Counted from the stretch's first letter, positions 16,480-26,779 are shown. The stretch: 64,000 bases of DNA from Betaproteobacteria bacterium (GCA_021373185.1 JAJFTF010000006.1:35470-99469), one strand, 5' to 3'. Translations and numbers: made by a program. Notes: generated from the sequence alone by a model not told the origin.

Positions 16480-17079
16480 TTAGGCGAAATTCTTGCGGCG
16501 GTCTTCGATCTCGCGCGCTTTTTTCAGCATGGCATGGAAACCGCTCTTGTCCTTGATGCCATGCCCACCAAACAGCTCCATCGGGTTCAGGCGCTTGGCC
16601 TTGACCATGCCCAGACCAACGCTTTGCATCGCCATGGCGTTCTTGATGCCTTGACCGAAACCGTCCTTGAAATACATTCCCAGGGAAAGTTTCAACTCGT
16701 TGACACGACCGGTCTGCGCCAGGTTGTTCCAGAACATCGAAGCGAACTTCTGCGTGGTCTGGTTCTTCGGCGACAAGCCCAGGCGATAAGCCAGGTTTGC
16801 CAGGCCATGCATGATGTGGGTGATCGGCAGCTTGCGCGGGCAGCGCACCACGCAGTTGTAGCAGGAAGTGCACATCCACATCGAGTCGGAAGTCAGCACT
16901 TCCTCGCGCTTGCCGGCACGGATCATCATGAAGAGTTCCTGTGGCGGATGCGCCCAGTGCGCGCCGAGCGGGCATGAACCGGCACAAACGCCGCACTGCA
17001 TGCACATCTTGACCCAATGGCCTTCCTCGACTCTTTCCTCGACTTCCTTGAGGAAATTATTACGGTAGTTTTCGCTCAT
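16480..17079 (-). CDS. hdrC: HdrC-like ferredoxin subunit
   Basis: A 199-residue soluble protein with two [4Fe-4S] motifs (CMQCGVCAGSCP and CTSCYNCVVRCP), as in HdrC and the N-terminal part of QmoC. It has no transmembrane helices, unlike QmoC. It would wire electrons between the QmoAB flavoproteins and HdrB. Spacing is 11 bp after qmoB and the hdrB gene follows at once. The C-terminal 90 residues (WNNLAQTGRVNELKLSLGMY) are helical. Confidence 0.92.
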   Translation of the reverse strand: MSENYRNNFLKEVEERVEEGHWVKMCMQCGVCAGSCPLGAHWAHPPQELFMMIRAGKREEVLTSDSMWMCTSCYNCVVRCPRKLPITHIMHGLANLAYRLGLSPKNQTTQKFASMFWNNLAQTGRVNELKLSLGMYFKDGFGQGIKNAMAMQSVGLGMVKAKRLNPMELFGGHGIKDKSGFHAMLKKAREIEDRRKNFA

Positions 17080-17090
17080 AATGCCGTCTC

Positions 17091-19361
17091 CTAGAAGCCC
17101 TTCATCGGGCTCATGCCGATTTTCTGGATCAATGCCGCGTAATCGTTGATCAGTTGCGGCACACGCTCGATGTCAGTGATTGCCACCTCGAAGGTGGAAA
17201 CCCGCTCTTCTTCCAGACTCATGTTCTTCAGCGTGTCGCCGATCTTGCTCATGCGGATGTTGGCAAGCTCGGAACCCTTGACGAAGTGGCACTGGTAATC
17301 ATCGCCGTGCTTGCAACCCATCATCATCACGCCGTCGTAACCACTGCTGAGCGCATCGTTGATCCAGATGGTGTTGACCGAACCGAGGCAACGCACCGGG
17401 ATGACACGGACGAAAGCACTGTAGACGTTGCGATTCATCGCTGCCATGTCGAGCGCCGGGTAGGCGTCGTTTTCGCAGGCCAGAATCAGGATGCGCGGCT
17501 TCTCGGAAAACTCGTCGGGCACGTCGACCGCTTTCAACTGCGAACCGACGGTATCAATCGAGTAGTTCTCGAAGGAGATCACGCGCACCGGGCAGGCGCC
17601 CATGCAAGTACCGCAACGGCGGCAGCGTGCCTGGTTGAACAACGGGAAGCGCTTCTCGTCCTCATCGATGGCGCCGAACGGGCATTCCACCGTGCAGCGT
17701 TTGCATTGGGTGCAGCCTTCAAGGCGCACCTTGGGGAAGGACAGGTCGCCGGAACGCGGATGGGCGGCACGGCCCAGACCGGCATTTTCGATCGCCTGAA
17801 TCGCCTTCATCGCAGCGCCGGTTGCATCCTCCATCGCCTGCACCATGTCCATCGGGCGGCGCACCGGGCCGGCGGAGTAAATGCCGGTACGGCGGGTTTC
17901 ATAGGGGAAGCAGATGAAGTGCGAGTCGGTGAAGCCGTATTTCAGTTGCGGCACGTCCGGACCCTGACGGTAGGTCAGGTTAAGCATGGAAATCGGCTGA
18001 ACAGCGCCTTCCTGCTGCGAAGCGGTGTAGGCTTCCATCAGCGAGTTGTCGCCGGCTGCTGCAGCAATTTCCGCCTTCAGCTTGGTGTCGATGTCGACGC
18101 CGGAGTTAGGCACTTGGCCGGTGGCGAGCACCACCAGGTCGGCATTGTCGATCGCAACCTGATCGTTGAGGATCAGATCCTGGAAACTCACCTTGCACTG
18201 GTTGCCGGCAGCTTCGACGCCGGAGACCTTGCCCTTGGTGAAGATCACGCCCTTTTCCTGGCCGCTGCGATAGAAATCTTCGCCGTTGCCGGGCATGCGC
18301 AAATCGGTGTAGATCACCACCGTATCGATGTCGGGATTGGCTTCCTTGAAATACATCGCCTGCTTGACCGAAGTCAGGCAGCAGGAGCCGGAGCAGTAAG
18401 GCAGGTGCTTGCCAGAATCGTCGCGTTGGCCCGCGCACTGCACGAACACCACGGTCTTGACTTCGCCGCCATCGGAAGGGCGCTTGATCGGGCTGCCGTT
18501 GGCGGCTTTGGCAAGCGCTTCCAGGCCGGCTTGATCGACTACGTTGGCGGACTTACCATAACCCAGTTCCGGCAGCTTGTTGGCATCGTACAGTTCGAAA
18601 CCGGTCGCCTGAACGATCGCGCCGACTTTCTCGATTGTGGTAGAGCCAGACTCGGTGCTGATTTCGATCTCGAAACGACCAGGCGCGCCACTGGTCTTGC
18701 TGGTAGACGCATTGAGGTAAACCTTGATATTGGCGTCAGCCTCAATCGCTGCGGCCATTTCAGCCACCGGCGTATTTTGTGGATCCTTGTAAGGGGATTT
18801 ACCCGGCGTACGCTTGTGCAACTTGGCAGCCCAACCGCCGAGGGCGCCGGACTTCTCCACCAGCACGACCTTGTAGCCGGCCTTGGAAGCTTCCAGTGCT
18901 GCGGTCATGCCGGACACGCCGCCGCCCACCACCAGCAAGGTGCGCTCGGTAACGGCTGCGGGGTCGCCTTCGGGCAAGGTCATTTTCTTGACTTCGGCGC
19001 AGCCCATGCGGATGTAGTCTTCCGCCATTTCCTGAGTGGTTTCGCGTGCCTCTTCGGTTTCAGGCTGGGACCAGATCACGCCCTCGCGCAAATTGGCGCG
19101 CGATACGCATACATCGGTAAAGCCGAACGCTTCGGTCTTGGCGCGGCGCGAACAGGCGCCGATCATGACGTGGGTAACGGCTTCGTTGGCGATGTCGTCA
19201 CGAATCATTTTGATGCCGTCAGCGTTGCACAGGAACTCATGTTCCTTGATCAGGGCGGCCTTGCCTTCCTTCTTTGCCACGCTGGCCAGGGCCGCCGTAT
19301 CCAGGCGCTCCCCCAAACCACAACCTTGGCAAATGTAGGCTGCTACTTTCATATCTGCCAT
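17091..19361 (-). CDS. qmoB: QmoB-like HdrA-type flavoprotein
   Basis: A 756-residue protein resembling the QmoB subunit of the quinone-interacting membrane-bound oxidoreductase complex. Order: an N-terminal region with CQGCG and a GACSRR motif; an FAD domain from about residue 140 (LLVVGGGVSGMTAAL); a Cys-rich loop (YCSGSCCLTS); two [4Fe-4S] motifs near 585 and 613 (CTQCKRCTVECP, CRRCGTCMGACP); and a C-terminal MvhD/FrhD-like domain with MGCKHGDDYQCHF. It would receive or donate electrons for APS reductase, whose genes (aprAB) are not in the window. It is 3 bp from qmoA, indicating tight co-translation. Confidence 0.93.
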   Translation of the reverse strand: MADMKVAAYICQGCGLGERLDTAALASVAKKEGKAALIKEHEFLCNADGIKMIRDDIANEAVTHVMIGACSRRAKTEAFGFTDVCVSRANLREGVIWSQPETEEARETTQEMAEDYIRMGCAEVKKMTLPEGDPAAVTERTLLVVGGGVSGMTAALEASKAGYKVVLVEKSGALGGWAAKLHKRTPGKSPYKDPQNTPVAEMAAAIEADANIKVYLNASTSKTSGAPGRFEIEISTESGSTTIEKVGAIVQATGFELYDANKLPELGYGKSANVVDQAGLEALAKAANGSPIKRPSDGGEVKTVVFVQCAGQRDDSGKHLPYCSGSCCLTSVKQAMYFKEANPDIDTVVIYTDLRMPGNGEDFYRSGQEKGVIFTKGKVSGVEAAGNQCKVSFQDLILNDQVAIDNADLVVLATGQVPNSGVDIDTKLKAEIAAAAGDNSLMEAYTASQQEGAVQPISMLNLTYRQGPDVPQLKYGFTDSHFICFPYETRRTGIYSAGPVRRPMDMVQAMEDATGAAMKAIQAIENAGLGRAAHPRSGDLSFPKVRLEGCTQCKRCTVECPFGAIDEDEKRFPLFNQARCRRCGTCMGACPVRVISFENYSIDTVGSQLKAVDVPDEFSEKPRILILACENDAYPALDMAAMNRNVYSAFVRVIPVRCLGSVNTIWINDALSSGYDGVMMMGCKHGDDYQCHFVKGSELANIRMSKIGDTLKNMSLEEERVSTFEVAITDIERVPQLINDYAALIQKIGMSPMKGF

Positions 19362-19364
19362 TTA

Positions 19365-20651
19365 TTAACCCTCCACTCTGGCAACACGGTTAACCACCTG
19401 GATCGCACGCAAGGCGCTCGCGGTAGCACTCTGCACCGCACGGTTCACGTCCAGCGGATTGGATGCGCAGCCCGCGCCGAAGAAGGCGTGGTTGGACGGA
19501 TCGGCTTCGATGAAGCCGCTCGAGTCCGACACGATTTCAGCCGGCAAATTCGCAGCCATGACGGACGGCTCCATGCCGACGGCCAGCACCACGAGATCAT
19601 GCGGGGTTGCGTAGCGGTGATAACCTTCGGTATTCACGCCATGAAGCACGACATCGCCGGTCTTCTCGTCCTGGACGGCCTTGGCGACCTTGGACTTGAT
19701 GAAGGTCACGGTCTTGTCTTTCTGCACCTTCTGGTAGAAATCCTCGAAGCGGTCAATCGCACGAATGTCGATGTAATAAATCGTCGACTTGCCTTCGTCA
19801 CCGTAAGCTTCACGCACATAGTTGGTCTGCTTCAGGGAAGCCATGCAGCAGATGCGCGAGCAATGACGCAGATGGTTCTCGTCACGCGAACCGGCGCACT
19901 GGATGAAAGCGATGTTCCTGGCTTCCTTGCCATCTGACGGACGCAGAATCTTGCCCTTGGTCGGGCCGTGAATATCGGCCAGACGCTCGAACTCGACGCT
20001 GGTGATGACATTGGAGAAACGGTCATAACCGTAAGGCTGAATCTTGGCCGCATCGTAAGGCTTCCAACCGGTTGCCCAGATCACTGCGCCGGCCTTGAAC
20101 TGAACCGACTCTTCCTTCATGTCGAGGTCGACCGCGCCGTATTTGCAGGCGGCCTTGGCCTTGTCTGCATCGGCGGTGCCGATGATCGACGGATCGATCA
20201 CGTAGCGTTGCGGGTAGGCCATCTTGTGCGGCAGATAAGCCGCCTTGACCTTGCTCAGGTTGTAGTTGAATGCGTCCGGCACTTCGGCGTCAACCGCTTT
20301 GCCGCACTCGCCGCAGGCGGTGCAGTTTTCGTTGACATAGCGTGGAGCCAGCTTGACGGTGGCGGTGTAATCGCCTTCGCCACCGGTGATCTCGGTCACT
20401 TCGGCCATGGTCAGAACGCGAATGCGCGGATTCTGCTTCAGGCGACGCTGGTTGATTTCAAGGCCGCATACCGGGTGGCACAGCTTGGGGAAATAGCGGT
20501 AGAGCTGGGAAACACGACCGCCAAGGGCCGCATTTTTTTCAACCAGCACTACATTCTTACCGCATTCAGCCGCTTCCAGGGCTGCTGTCATGCCGCTGAT
20601 ACCGCCGCCGACGACCAGAATGGTCTGGTTGGTTGCAATAACGTCCGTCAT
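19365..20651 (-). CDS. qmoA: QmoA-like HdrA-type flavoprotein
   Basis: A 428-residue flavoprotein, first gene of the operon. FAD-binding motif ILVVGGGISGMTAALEA near residue 12; PVCGLEINQRRL; a three-cysteine remnant of a ferredoxin motif (NCTACGECG); and a cysteine loop (HCSRICCMASLK) typical of HdrA/QmoA. It lacks the full ferredoxin modules of HdrA, as QmoA does. A strong GGAGG lies 7 bases before the ATG. The 188-bp region upstream is AT-rich and probably holds the operon promoter. Confidence 0.93.
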   Translation of the reverse strand: MTDVIATNQTILVVGGGISGMTAALEAAECGKNVVLVEKNAALGGRVSQLYRYFPKLCHPVCGLEINQRRLKQNPRIRVLTMAEVTEITGGEGDYTATVKLAPRYVNENCTACGECGKAVDAEVPDAFNYNLSKVKAAYLPHKMAYPQRYVIDPSIIGTADADKAKAACKYGAVDLDMKEESVQFKAGAVIWATGWKPYDAAKIQPYGYDRFSNVITSVEFERLADIHGPTKGKILRPSDGKEARNIAFIQCAGSRDENHLRHCSRICCMASLKQTNYVREAYGDEGKSTIYYIDIRAIDRFEDFYQKVQKDKTVTFIKSKVAKAVQDEKTGDVVLHGVNTEGYHRYATPHDLVVLAVGMEPSVMAANLPAEIVSDSSGFIEADPSNHAFFGAGCASNPLDVNRAVQSATASALRAIQVVNRVARVEG

Positions 20652-20839
20652 CAGGTTACCTCCATCACGGATACTTTAAGGGCTTTGGCACAAATTGCAC
20701 CTAGGCCGGATTAGGCATTAATTGGGCTACTAAGATCGGGGGCAATGTTACTCCGAATTGGAACCCCAATCCACCGCCCCGCTCACAAAATAGAATTGAA
20801 TTTTCTTATGTTTGAATAGATTAAATAAATAAGACCCGC

Positions 20840-21358
20840 CTATCCCATTGCGGGAACCGGAACGACCTCGAAAGTCATCGCATCGAGGTCGCCCAGAATA
20901 TAGGTCGGCGGCTTGCCCACCCCGCCTACCGTACCGGGATTCACCAGCCAGGTCTTGCCGCCACGGATATTATCGACCTGATCGATTGCAACACGGTGAT
21001 CGTGGCCGCAGCAAACCATGTCCCACTCGCCGGTACAAGCCAGAGCGCGCGCGTAATGCGGGTAATGCACGATAAAAATCGTGCGGCCATGCAGGGTAAT
21101 GCCCGCATCCTGGCCATAAAAATGGATCAGGTTGCCCGACTCATGCGCCATGCGGGATAAAGTATAGAGGTCGCCGGTATTGTTGCCGTAAATCACGTGC
21201 GCCGGCATCTCAAGCTTCTTGAATATCCCCAGGGTATTGGCCGCGACAATGTCGCCGCAATGCAGCGTGGCGACAGCGCCGCGCGCCTTGGCGTCCTCAA
21301 CGGCGGAAGCCAGCAAATCGCGGTTATCGTGGCTATCGGAAAGTATGCAAAGTTTCAT
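20840..21358 (-). CDS. YfcE/MJ0936-type metallophosphoesterase
   Basis: A 172-residue phosphodiesterase-like protein. Metal ligands are seen in MKLCILSDSHDN, LHCGD, YGNNTGD, VHYPHY and CCGHDHR. These small enzymes cleave phosphodiester model substrates; the physiological substrate is unknown. I chose the ATG at 21358, because the motif LSDSHDN follows at residue 6, as in homologues. An upstream in-frame extension is low-complexity DNA from an inverted repeat. It lies downstream of ppa on the same strand. Confidence 0.85.
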   Translation of the reverse strand: MKLCILSDSHDNRDLLASAVEDAKARGAVATLHCGDIVAANTLGIFKKLEMPAHVIYGNNTGDLYTLSRMAHESGNLIHFYGQDAGITLHGRTIFIVHYPHYARALACTGEWDMVCCGHDHRVAIDQVDNIRGGKTWLVNPGTVGGVGKPPTYILGDLDAMTFEVVPVPAMG

Positions 21359-21363
21359 AAATA

Positions 21364-21440
21364 TTCGTGAGGGGTGAAGAGTGAGGGGTGAGGAAAAAAC
21401 CAAAGGCGCACGCCTGACGCCTCACCCCTCCCACCTCACG
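21364..21440. repeat. Intergenic inverted repeat between ppa and the phosphoesterase gene
   Basis: The word GTGAGGGGTGA occurs twice on one side (21368-21394) and its complement CCTCACCCCTC on the other (near 21420-21430), separated by about 28 bp. It could form a long stem after ppa on the minus strand. No T-run follows directly, so terminator function is uncertain. Confidence 0.4.
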
Positions 21441-21445
21441 GATTT

Positions 21446-21994
21446 TTAAAACATCGGCTTAACAGCAGCTTCCTGATATCGTTTCACACCGGCCATAATC
21501 TCGGTCTTGGTTTCTTCCACCCCGACCCAGCCTTCTACCTTGACCCACTTGCCCATTTCCAGATCCTTGTAGTGCTCGAAAAAATGGCTGATCTGCGCCA
21601 GGGTCAATTCCGGCAGATCGCGTGGCGATTCAATATTCCGGTAGAGATTGCACAGCTTGTCGATCGGCACTGCCAGCAATTTGGCATCCTCGCCCGCCTC
21701 GTCCGTCATCTTGAGCATGCCGATCGGACGGCAGCGCACCACCACACCGGAAATCAACGGCACCGGCGTAATCACCAGCACATCCACCGGATCGCCGTCA
21801 TCCGACAAAGTATGAGGAATATAACCGTAGTTACAAGGATAGTGCATCGCCGTCGACATGAAGCGATCCACAAACATCGCGCCGGTTTCCTTGTCCACTT
21901 CGTATTTGATCGGATCGCCATGCATCGGAATTTCGATGATGACGTTAAAATCATTGGGCAAGTCGCGCCCGGAACTGACTCGGTCAAGATTCAT
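21446..21994 (-). CDS. ppa: Soluble inorganic pyrophosphatase
   Basis: A 182-residue family I PPase hydrolysing PPi to two phosphates. The signature [10 protein letters not shown] carries the Mg-binding aspartates; other conserved parts are [27 protein letters not shown] and [14 protein letters not shown]. It sits next to the membrane H+-PPase gene, so the cell has both an energy-wasting and an energy-saving PPase, in adjacent transcription units separated by a hairpin terminator. Confidence 0.96.
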   Translation of the reverse strand: MNLDRVSSGRDLPNDFNVIIEIPMHGDPIKYEVDKETGAMFVDRFMSTAMHYPCNYGYIPHTLSDDGDPVDVLVITPVPLISGVVVRCRPIGMLKMTDEAGEDAKLLAVPIDKLCNLYRNIESPRDLPELTLAQISHFFEHYKDLEMGKWVKVEGWVGVEETKTEIMAGVKRYQEAAVKPMF

Positions 21995-22007
21995 GGATTA
22001 GGCCCAA

Positions 22008-22040
22008 AAAATAAAGCCGGCATTATACCGGCTTTATTTT
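22008..22040 (-). terminator. Terminator between hppA and ppa
   Basis: A perfect 13-bp stem, AAAATAAAGCCGG (22008-22020) with CCGGCTTTATTTT (22028-22040), and a 7-base loop. The A/T-rich outer stem gives a U-tract in either direction, so it should end hppA transcripts (minus strand) before ppa. Confidence 0.75.
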
Positions 22041-22075
22041 CAGTCACCTAACAGGCCTGCCGGCCTGCTTCGGAA

Positions 22076-24121
22076 TCAAAGCAATGGCACAATCATCAGC
22101 GCCACGATGTTGATGATCTTGATCAGCGGGTTGACGGCAGGGCCGGCAGTATCCTTGTAGGGATCGCCAACGGTGTCGCCGGTCACTGCAGCCTTGTGGG
22201 CTTCGGAACCTTTACCGCCAAAGTTGCCTTCTTCGATATACTTCTTGGCGTTATCCCATGCGCCACCGCCGGTGGTCATGGAGATCGCCACGAAGATACC
22301 GGTCACGATGGTGCCGACCAGCACGCCACCCAGCGCTTGCGCACCGAGGGTCAGGCCGACGATCACCGGAACCGCGACAGGCAGCAACGAAGGAACAATC
22401 ATTTCCTTGATCGCGGCCTTGGTCAGCATGTCCACGCAAGTGCCATATTCCGGTTTGCCGGTGCCTTCCATGATGCCAGGGATTTCCTTGAACTGGCGAC
22501 GCACTTCAACCACTACCGAACCAGCGGCGCGACCGACGGCTTCCATGCCCATGGCAGCGAACAGGTAAGGCACCATGCCGCCGATGAACAAACCGATGAT
22601 CACCATGTGATTGGACAGGTCGAAAGTCAGCGCCATGCCGCCAGGGGTAGCATGAGACGAAAGCGCATGGGTATAGTCGGCAAACAGCACCAGAGCTGCC
22701 AGACCGGCGGAACCGATGGCGTAGCCCTTGGTCACGGCCTTGGTGGTGTTACCCACGGCGTCGAGCGGGTCGGTGATGTTGCGGATCTTGTCATCCAGAC
22801 CGGCCATCTCGGCGATACCACCGGCGTTGTCGGTGATCGGACCATAAGCGTCAAGCGCCACGATGATACCGGCCATGGACAGCATCGAGGTTGCTGCAAT
22901 GGCGATGCCATACAGACCGCCCAATGCATAGGCGCCATAGATTGCCAAGCACACGGCAAGCACTGGTGCTGCGGTGGATTTCATCGACACGCCCAGGCCG
23001 GCGATCACGTTGGTGCCGTGACCGGTGGTGGAAGCTTGCGCAATGTGACGCACCGGGCTGAATTCGGTGGCGGTGTAATACTCGGTGATCCACACCATCG
23101 CCGCAGTCAGCGCCAGGCCGATCAGGGAGGCCAGGTAGAGACTCATCGACGTCACCAGCTTGTCGCCGATCATCACGCCTTCACCCAGTATCCAGGTGGT
23201 CACCGGGTAGAACGCGATCACCGCCAGCACGGCGGAAACGATCAGGCCGCGATACAGCGCGTTCATGATCTTGCCGCCTTCACGGGTATTGACGAAGAAG
23301 GTACCGACGATCGAAGCGATGATGGAAACACCGCCCAGAACCAGCGGATAGATCACCGCACTCGGAGAACCGGTGATCATCAAACCGCCCAGAACCATGG
23401 TGGCAATGATGGTCACAGCATAGGTCTCGAACAGGTCGGCGGCCATACCGGCGCAGTCGCCAACGTTGTCGCCAACGTTGTCGGCGATAACGGCCGGGTT
23501 ACGCGGGTCATCCTCAGGAATACCGGCTTCGACCTTGCCCACCAGGTCGGCGCCGACGTCTGCACCCTTGGTGAAGATGCCGCCGCCAAGACGGGCGAAG
23601 ATGGAAATCAGCGAGCTACCGAAAGCCAAGCCCACCAGAGAGTGGGTTGCCTCAGCGGCGCTTGCGCCTACCGACAGGGTCAGGAAAGCATAGTAACCGG
23701 CGACGCCCAGCAGGCCCAAGCCGACCACTAGCAGGCCGGTAATTGCACCACCCTTGAAGGCGACGTTGAGAGCGGCATTCAGCCCTTCACTGGCGGCCTG
23801 TGCGGTGCGTACGTTAGCACGCACGGACACGTTCATGCCGATGTAACCGGTCAGACCGGAGAGGAAAGCACCCAGTGCAAAACCAACGGCGGTTTGCCAG
23901 CCCAGCGCAACGAAGATGACGACCAGCAGAATTACGCCAACGATACCAATGGTGGTGTATTGCCGGTTGAGGTAAGCCTGTGCGCCTTCCTGCACCGCAG
24001 CGGAAATTTCCCGCATTCTGTCGTTGCCGGTCGGCAAGCCCAAAATCCATTTAATCGATACCGCTCCATAAAGAAGCGCCGCAATTGCGCAAACCAACGC
24101 AAATATGAGACCTGTTGACAT
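22076..24121 (-). CDS. hppA: Membrane H+-translocating pyrophosphatase, K+-independent type
   Basis: A 681-residue pump with about 16 membrane segments. It couples PPi hydrolysis to proton export, or runs backwards to make PPi. The substrate-binding motif [20 protein letters not shown] and the acidic [19 protein letters not shown] are present. The sequence [10 protein letters not shown] (about residue 470) has lysine where K+-dependent enzymes have alanine, so K+ independence is expected. GGGGAGGGGAAG precedes the ATG. Downstream lies a perfect hairpin terminator; upstream, the pfp gene is separated by its own terminator. Confidence 0.96.
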   Translation of the reverse strand: MSTGLIFALVCAIAALLYGAVSIKWILGLPTGNDRMREISAAVQEGAQAYLNRQYTTIGIVGVILLVVIFVALGWQTAVGFALGAFLSGLTGYIGMNVSVRANVRTAQAASEGLNAALNVAFKGGAITGLLVVGLGLLGVAGYYAFLTLSVGASAAEATHSLVGLAFGSSLISIFARLGGGIFTKGADVGADLVGKVEAGIPEDDPRNPAVIADNVGDNVGDCAGMAADLFETYAVTIIATMVLGGLMITGSPSAVIYPLVLGGVSIIASIVGTFFVNTREGGKIMNALYRGLIVSAVLAVIAFYPVTTWILGEGVMIGDKLVTSMSLYLASLIGLALTAAMVWITEYYTATEFSPVRHIAQASTTGHGTNVIAGLGVSMKSTAAPVLAVCLAIYGAYALGGLYGIAIAATSMLSMAGIIVALDAYGPITDNAGGIAEMAGLDDKIRNITDPLDAVGNTTKAVTKGYAIGSAGLAALVLFADYTHALSSHATPGGMALTFDLSNHMVIIGLFIGGMVPYLFAAMGMEAVGRAAGSVVVEVRRQFKEIPGIMEGTGKPEYGTCVDMLTKAAIKEMIVPSLLPVAVPVIVGLTLGAQALGGVLVGTIVTGIFVAISMTTGGGAWDNAKKYIEEGNFGGKGSEAHKAAVTGDTVGDPYKDTAGPAVNPLIKIINIVALMIVPLL

Positions 24122-24252
24122 GAACTTCCCCTCCCCAAGTTAAACCGACCGATCAGGGCCGGCCAATCGCCCGAACACTAAAAAACCACTTTTTATTAAA
24201 AACCCTGATCCAGGACAGATAACATATATCCCGAACTCGACTTTGTTCTCTT

Positions 24253-24293
24253 AAAAAATCCCTGAAACACAGCCGTTAAGCGGTGCTTCAGGG
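24253..24293 (-). terminator. Intrinsic terminator after pfp
   Basis: On the minus strand CCCTGAA pairs with TTCAGGG (24293-24260), with an inner stem around a TTAA loop, followed by ATTTTTT (24259-24253). It lies 60 bp past the pfp stop and upstream of hppA, so hppA probably has its own promoter in 24122-24250. Confidence 0.8.
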
Positions 24294-24355
24294 AAAGAAT
24301 CCGCCACTGAGTCAACAAACTATTCATTGGCAGTAGTGGATTCATTTTTTCAGAC

Positions 24356-25609
24356 TCAGATCTTGAAGTCGCCCAACTTCTTCGGTACAGCCACGTTTTT
24401 CAACGTCACATAGACCGGCAGACCGTCCTTGTATTTCGGATAATCTTCACCCTGAATCAATGGCACCAGATAGCGTTTGCACTTCTCGGTAATACCGAAA
24501 CCATCCTTGGTGATGAAACTCTTGGGCATCATTTTTTCGACGTTGGCCACATCCTTGAGGTCGGCAACGCCGATCTTGTATTTGTAAGGCTCATCGGAAA
24601 TACGGTCGACCGTCGGCATGACCGAATTGCGGCCCTTGAGAGCCAGATCCACTGCCGCCTTGCCAAGCTGGTAAGCCTGCTTGACATCGGTCTTGGAAGC
24701 CACGTGACGCGCTGCGCGTTGCAGATAATCGGCAACTGCCCAATGGAACTTGTAGCCCAGTGCGTCCTTGATCATGTTGGCCACGACCGGAGCGGCACCG
24801 CCAAGCTGGGCGTGACCGAAAGCGTCGCGCGTGCCCTGCTCGGCCAGGAAGCGGCCATCGGGGTAGTGGCAACCTTCGGACACCACGATGGTGCAGAAAC
24901 CATGTTCCTTAACGTTCTTGTCCACCTTGGCAAGGAACTTCTTCTGGTCGAATTCGACCTCGGGGAACAACACCACCACAGGAATGCCATGATCTTCCAC
25001 CAGGCCGCCGGCAGCAGCGATCCAGCCGGCATGGCGGCCCATCACCTCGAGAACAAAAATCTTGGTGGAAGTCTTGGCCATCGACTTGACGTCGAAGGAA
25101 GCTTCCAGAGTGGACACCGCAATGTACTTGGCAACCGAACCGAAGCCCGGGCAACAATCGGTGATCGGCAGATCGTTGTCCACGGTCTTCGGCACGTGGA
25201 TCGCCTGGATCGGATAACCCATGGCTTCCGACAACTGCGAGACCTTGAAGCAGGTATCGGCGGAATCGCCACCTCCGTTGTAGAAAAAGTAACCGATGTT
25301 GTGAGCCTTGAACACTTCAATCAGGCGCGCATATTCGCGTTTGTTGGCTTCCAGGCTTTTCAGCTTGAAGCGGCAGGAGCCGAAAGCACCGGAAGGCGTG
25401 GAGCGCAGGGCAGCAATCGCCGCATCCGACTCCTTGCTGGTATCGATCAGGTCTTCGGTCAGTGCGCCGATAATCCCGTTGCGACCGGCGTACACCTTGC
25501 CGATTTTGTCCTTGTGCAGACGCGCAGTCTCGATCACCCCGCAGGCGGAAGCATTGATCACTGCGGTCACACCGCCGGACTGGGCATAAAATGCGTTTTT
25601 CTTCGCCAT
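24356..25609 (-). CDS. pfp: Pyrophosphate-dependent 6-phosphofructokinase
   Basis: A 417-residue PFK of the PPi-using clade. It interconverts fructose-6-phosphate and fructose-1,6-bisphosphate with PPi. The active-site motif reads PKTVDND (residues 140-146); lysine here, in place of the glycine of ATP-PFK, marks PPi dependence. The upstream loop is NGGGDSADT instead of GGDGS, and MGRHAGWIA follows. The reaction is reversible, so it can serve glycolysis and gluconeogenesis. Neighbours hppA and ppa also handle PPi. It ends with a strong terminator. Confidence 0.93.
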   Translation of the reverse strand: MAKKNAFYAQSGGVTAVINASACGVIETARLHKDKIGKVYAGRNGIIGALTEDLIDTSKESDAAIAALRSTPSGAFGSCRFKLKSLEANKREYARLIEVFKAHNIGYFFYNGGGDSADTCFKVSQLSEAMGYPIQAIHVPKTVDNDLPITDCCPGFGSVAKYIAVSTLEASFDVKSMAKTSTKIFVLEVMGRHAGWIAAAGGLVEDHGIPVVVLFPEVEFDQKKFLAKVDKNVKEHGFCTIVVSEGCHYPDGRFLAEQGTRDAFGHAQLGGAAPVVANMIKDALGYKFHWAVADYLQRAARHVASKTDVKQAYQLGKAAVDLALKGRNSVMPTVDRISDEPYKYKIGVADLKDVANVEKMMPKSFITKDGFGITEKCKRYLVPLIQGEDYPKYKDGLPVYVTLKNVAVPKKLGDFKI

Positions 25610-25630
25610 ATTTTTACACTCCCTAATGAA

Positions 25631-25975
25631 TTACTGATTCTGCTGACGCTTGGCTTCGTGATCCGCCTGCAGCTTGAGCAGGGCAACCACACACTCGAGC
25701 AAGTCGTCGTATTCCGACTTGCCGGTGCCGTACTGCTCGCGCACCGAATAGAAGAACTGGCAGCGGAAGCGGTTATCGCCAACCTTGGAAAGCACGAAAC
25801 CGGCTCCCCGCTCCTTCCACACCAGCGCCGGACAAACCATCAATTCCGGCACGGCGGGATCGAGACGCAACTCAACATCGGCCTGCTGAACTTCTACCGC
25901 ATGACCGTAGCGCTCCTTGAGGGTGGCGTCGACCACCCAAAGCTCGGTTTCGGTGAAGTCCGGGATACCGCTCAT
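25631..25975 (-). CDS. Small hypothetical protein between adk and pfp
   Basis: A 114-residue soluble protein that I do not recognise. It has conserved-looking segments LWVVDATLKERYG, VCPALVWKERGAGFVLSKV and FRCQFFYSVREQYGTGKSEY. There is no signal peptide, membrane helix or cofactor motif. It is 10 bp after adk and 21 bp before pfp, so the three genes are very likely one transcript. A role near nucleotide or PPi metabolism would be guesswork based on position. Confidence 0.75.
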   Translation of the reverse strand: MSGIPDFTETELWVVDATLKERYGHAVEVQQADVELRLDPAVPELMVCPALVWKERGAGFVLSKVGDNRFRCQFFYSVREQYGTGKSEYDDLLECVVALLKLQADHEAKRQQNQ

Positions 25976-25985
25976 GCTTCGCTAA

Positions 25986-26651
<666 letters not shown>

Positions 26652-26779
26652 TTATCGTTAATGTTGAAGCTGACCGGACACAAGTCCAGCCAGACTATGC
26701 TTTTATATACTGGCTGTAAGGATATTCAAAAACACCTGCAGTTGCACATTCAAATTTTGTATCCGCCCATAAAAACTTG

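Noticed and set aside
17154..19937. A 927-codon open frame on the plus strand opposite qmoB and qmoA
   Set aside because: It is an antisense shadow produced by high-GC codon bias of the real genes. Its translation is low-complexity and has no family motifs, while the minus strand has full Fe-S and FAD motifs.
22196..23731. A 511-codon plus-strand frame opposite hppA
   Set aside because: Histidine/glycine-rich shadow of the membrane pump; no start signal or family motif.
24298..24350. Imperfect stem followed by T6 on the plus strand, next to the pfp terminator
   Set aside because: No plus-strand gene ends there and the stem has two mismatches; the minus-strand hairpin at 24253-24293 is the convincing one.
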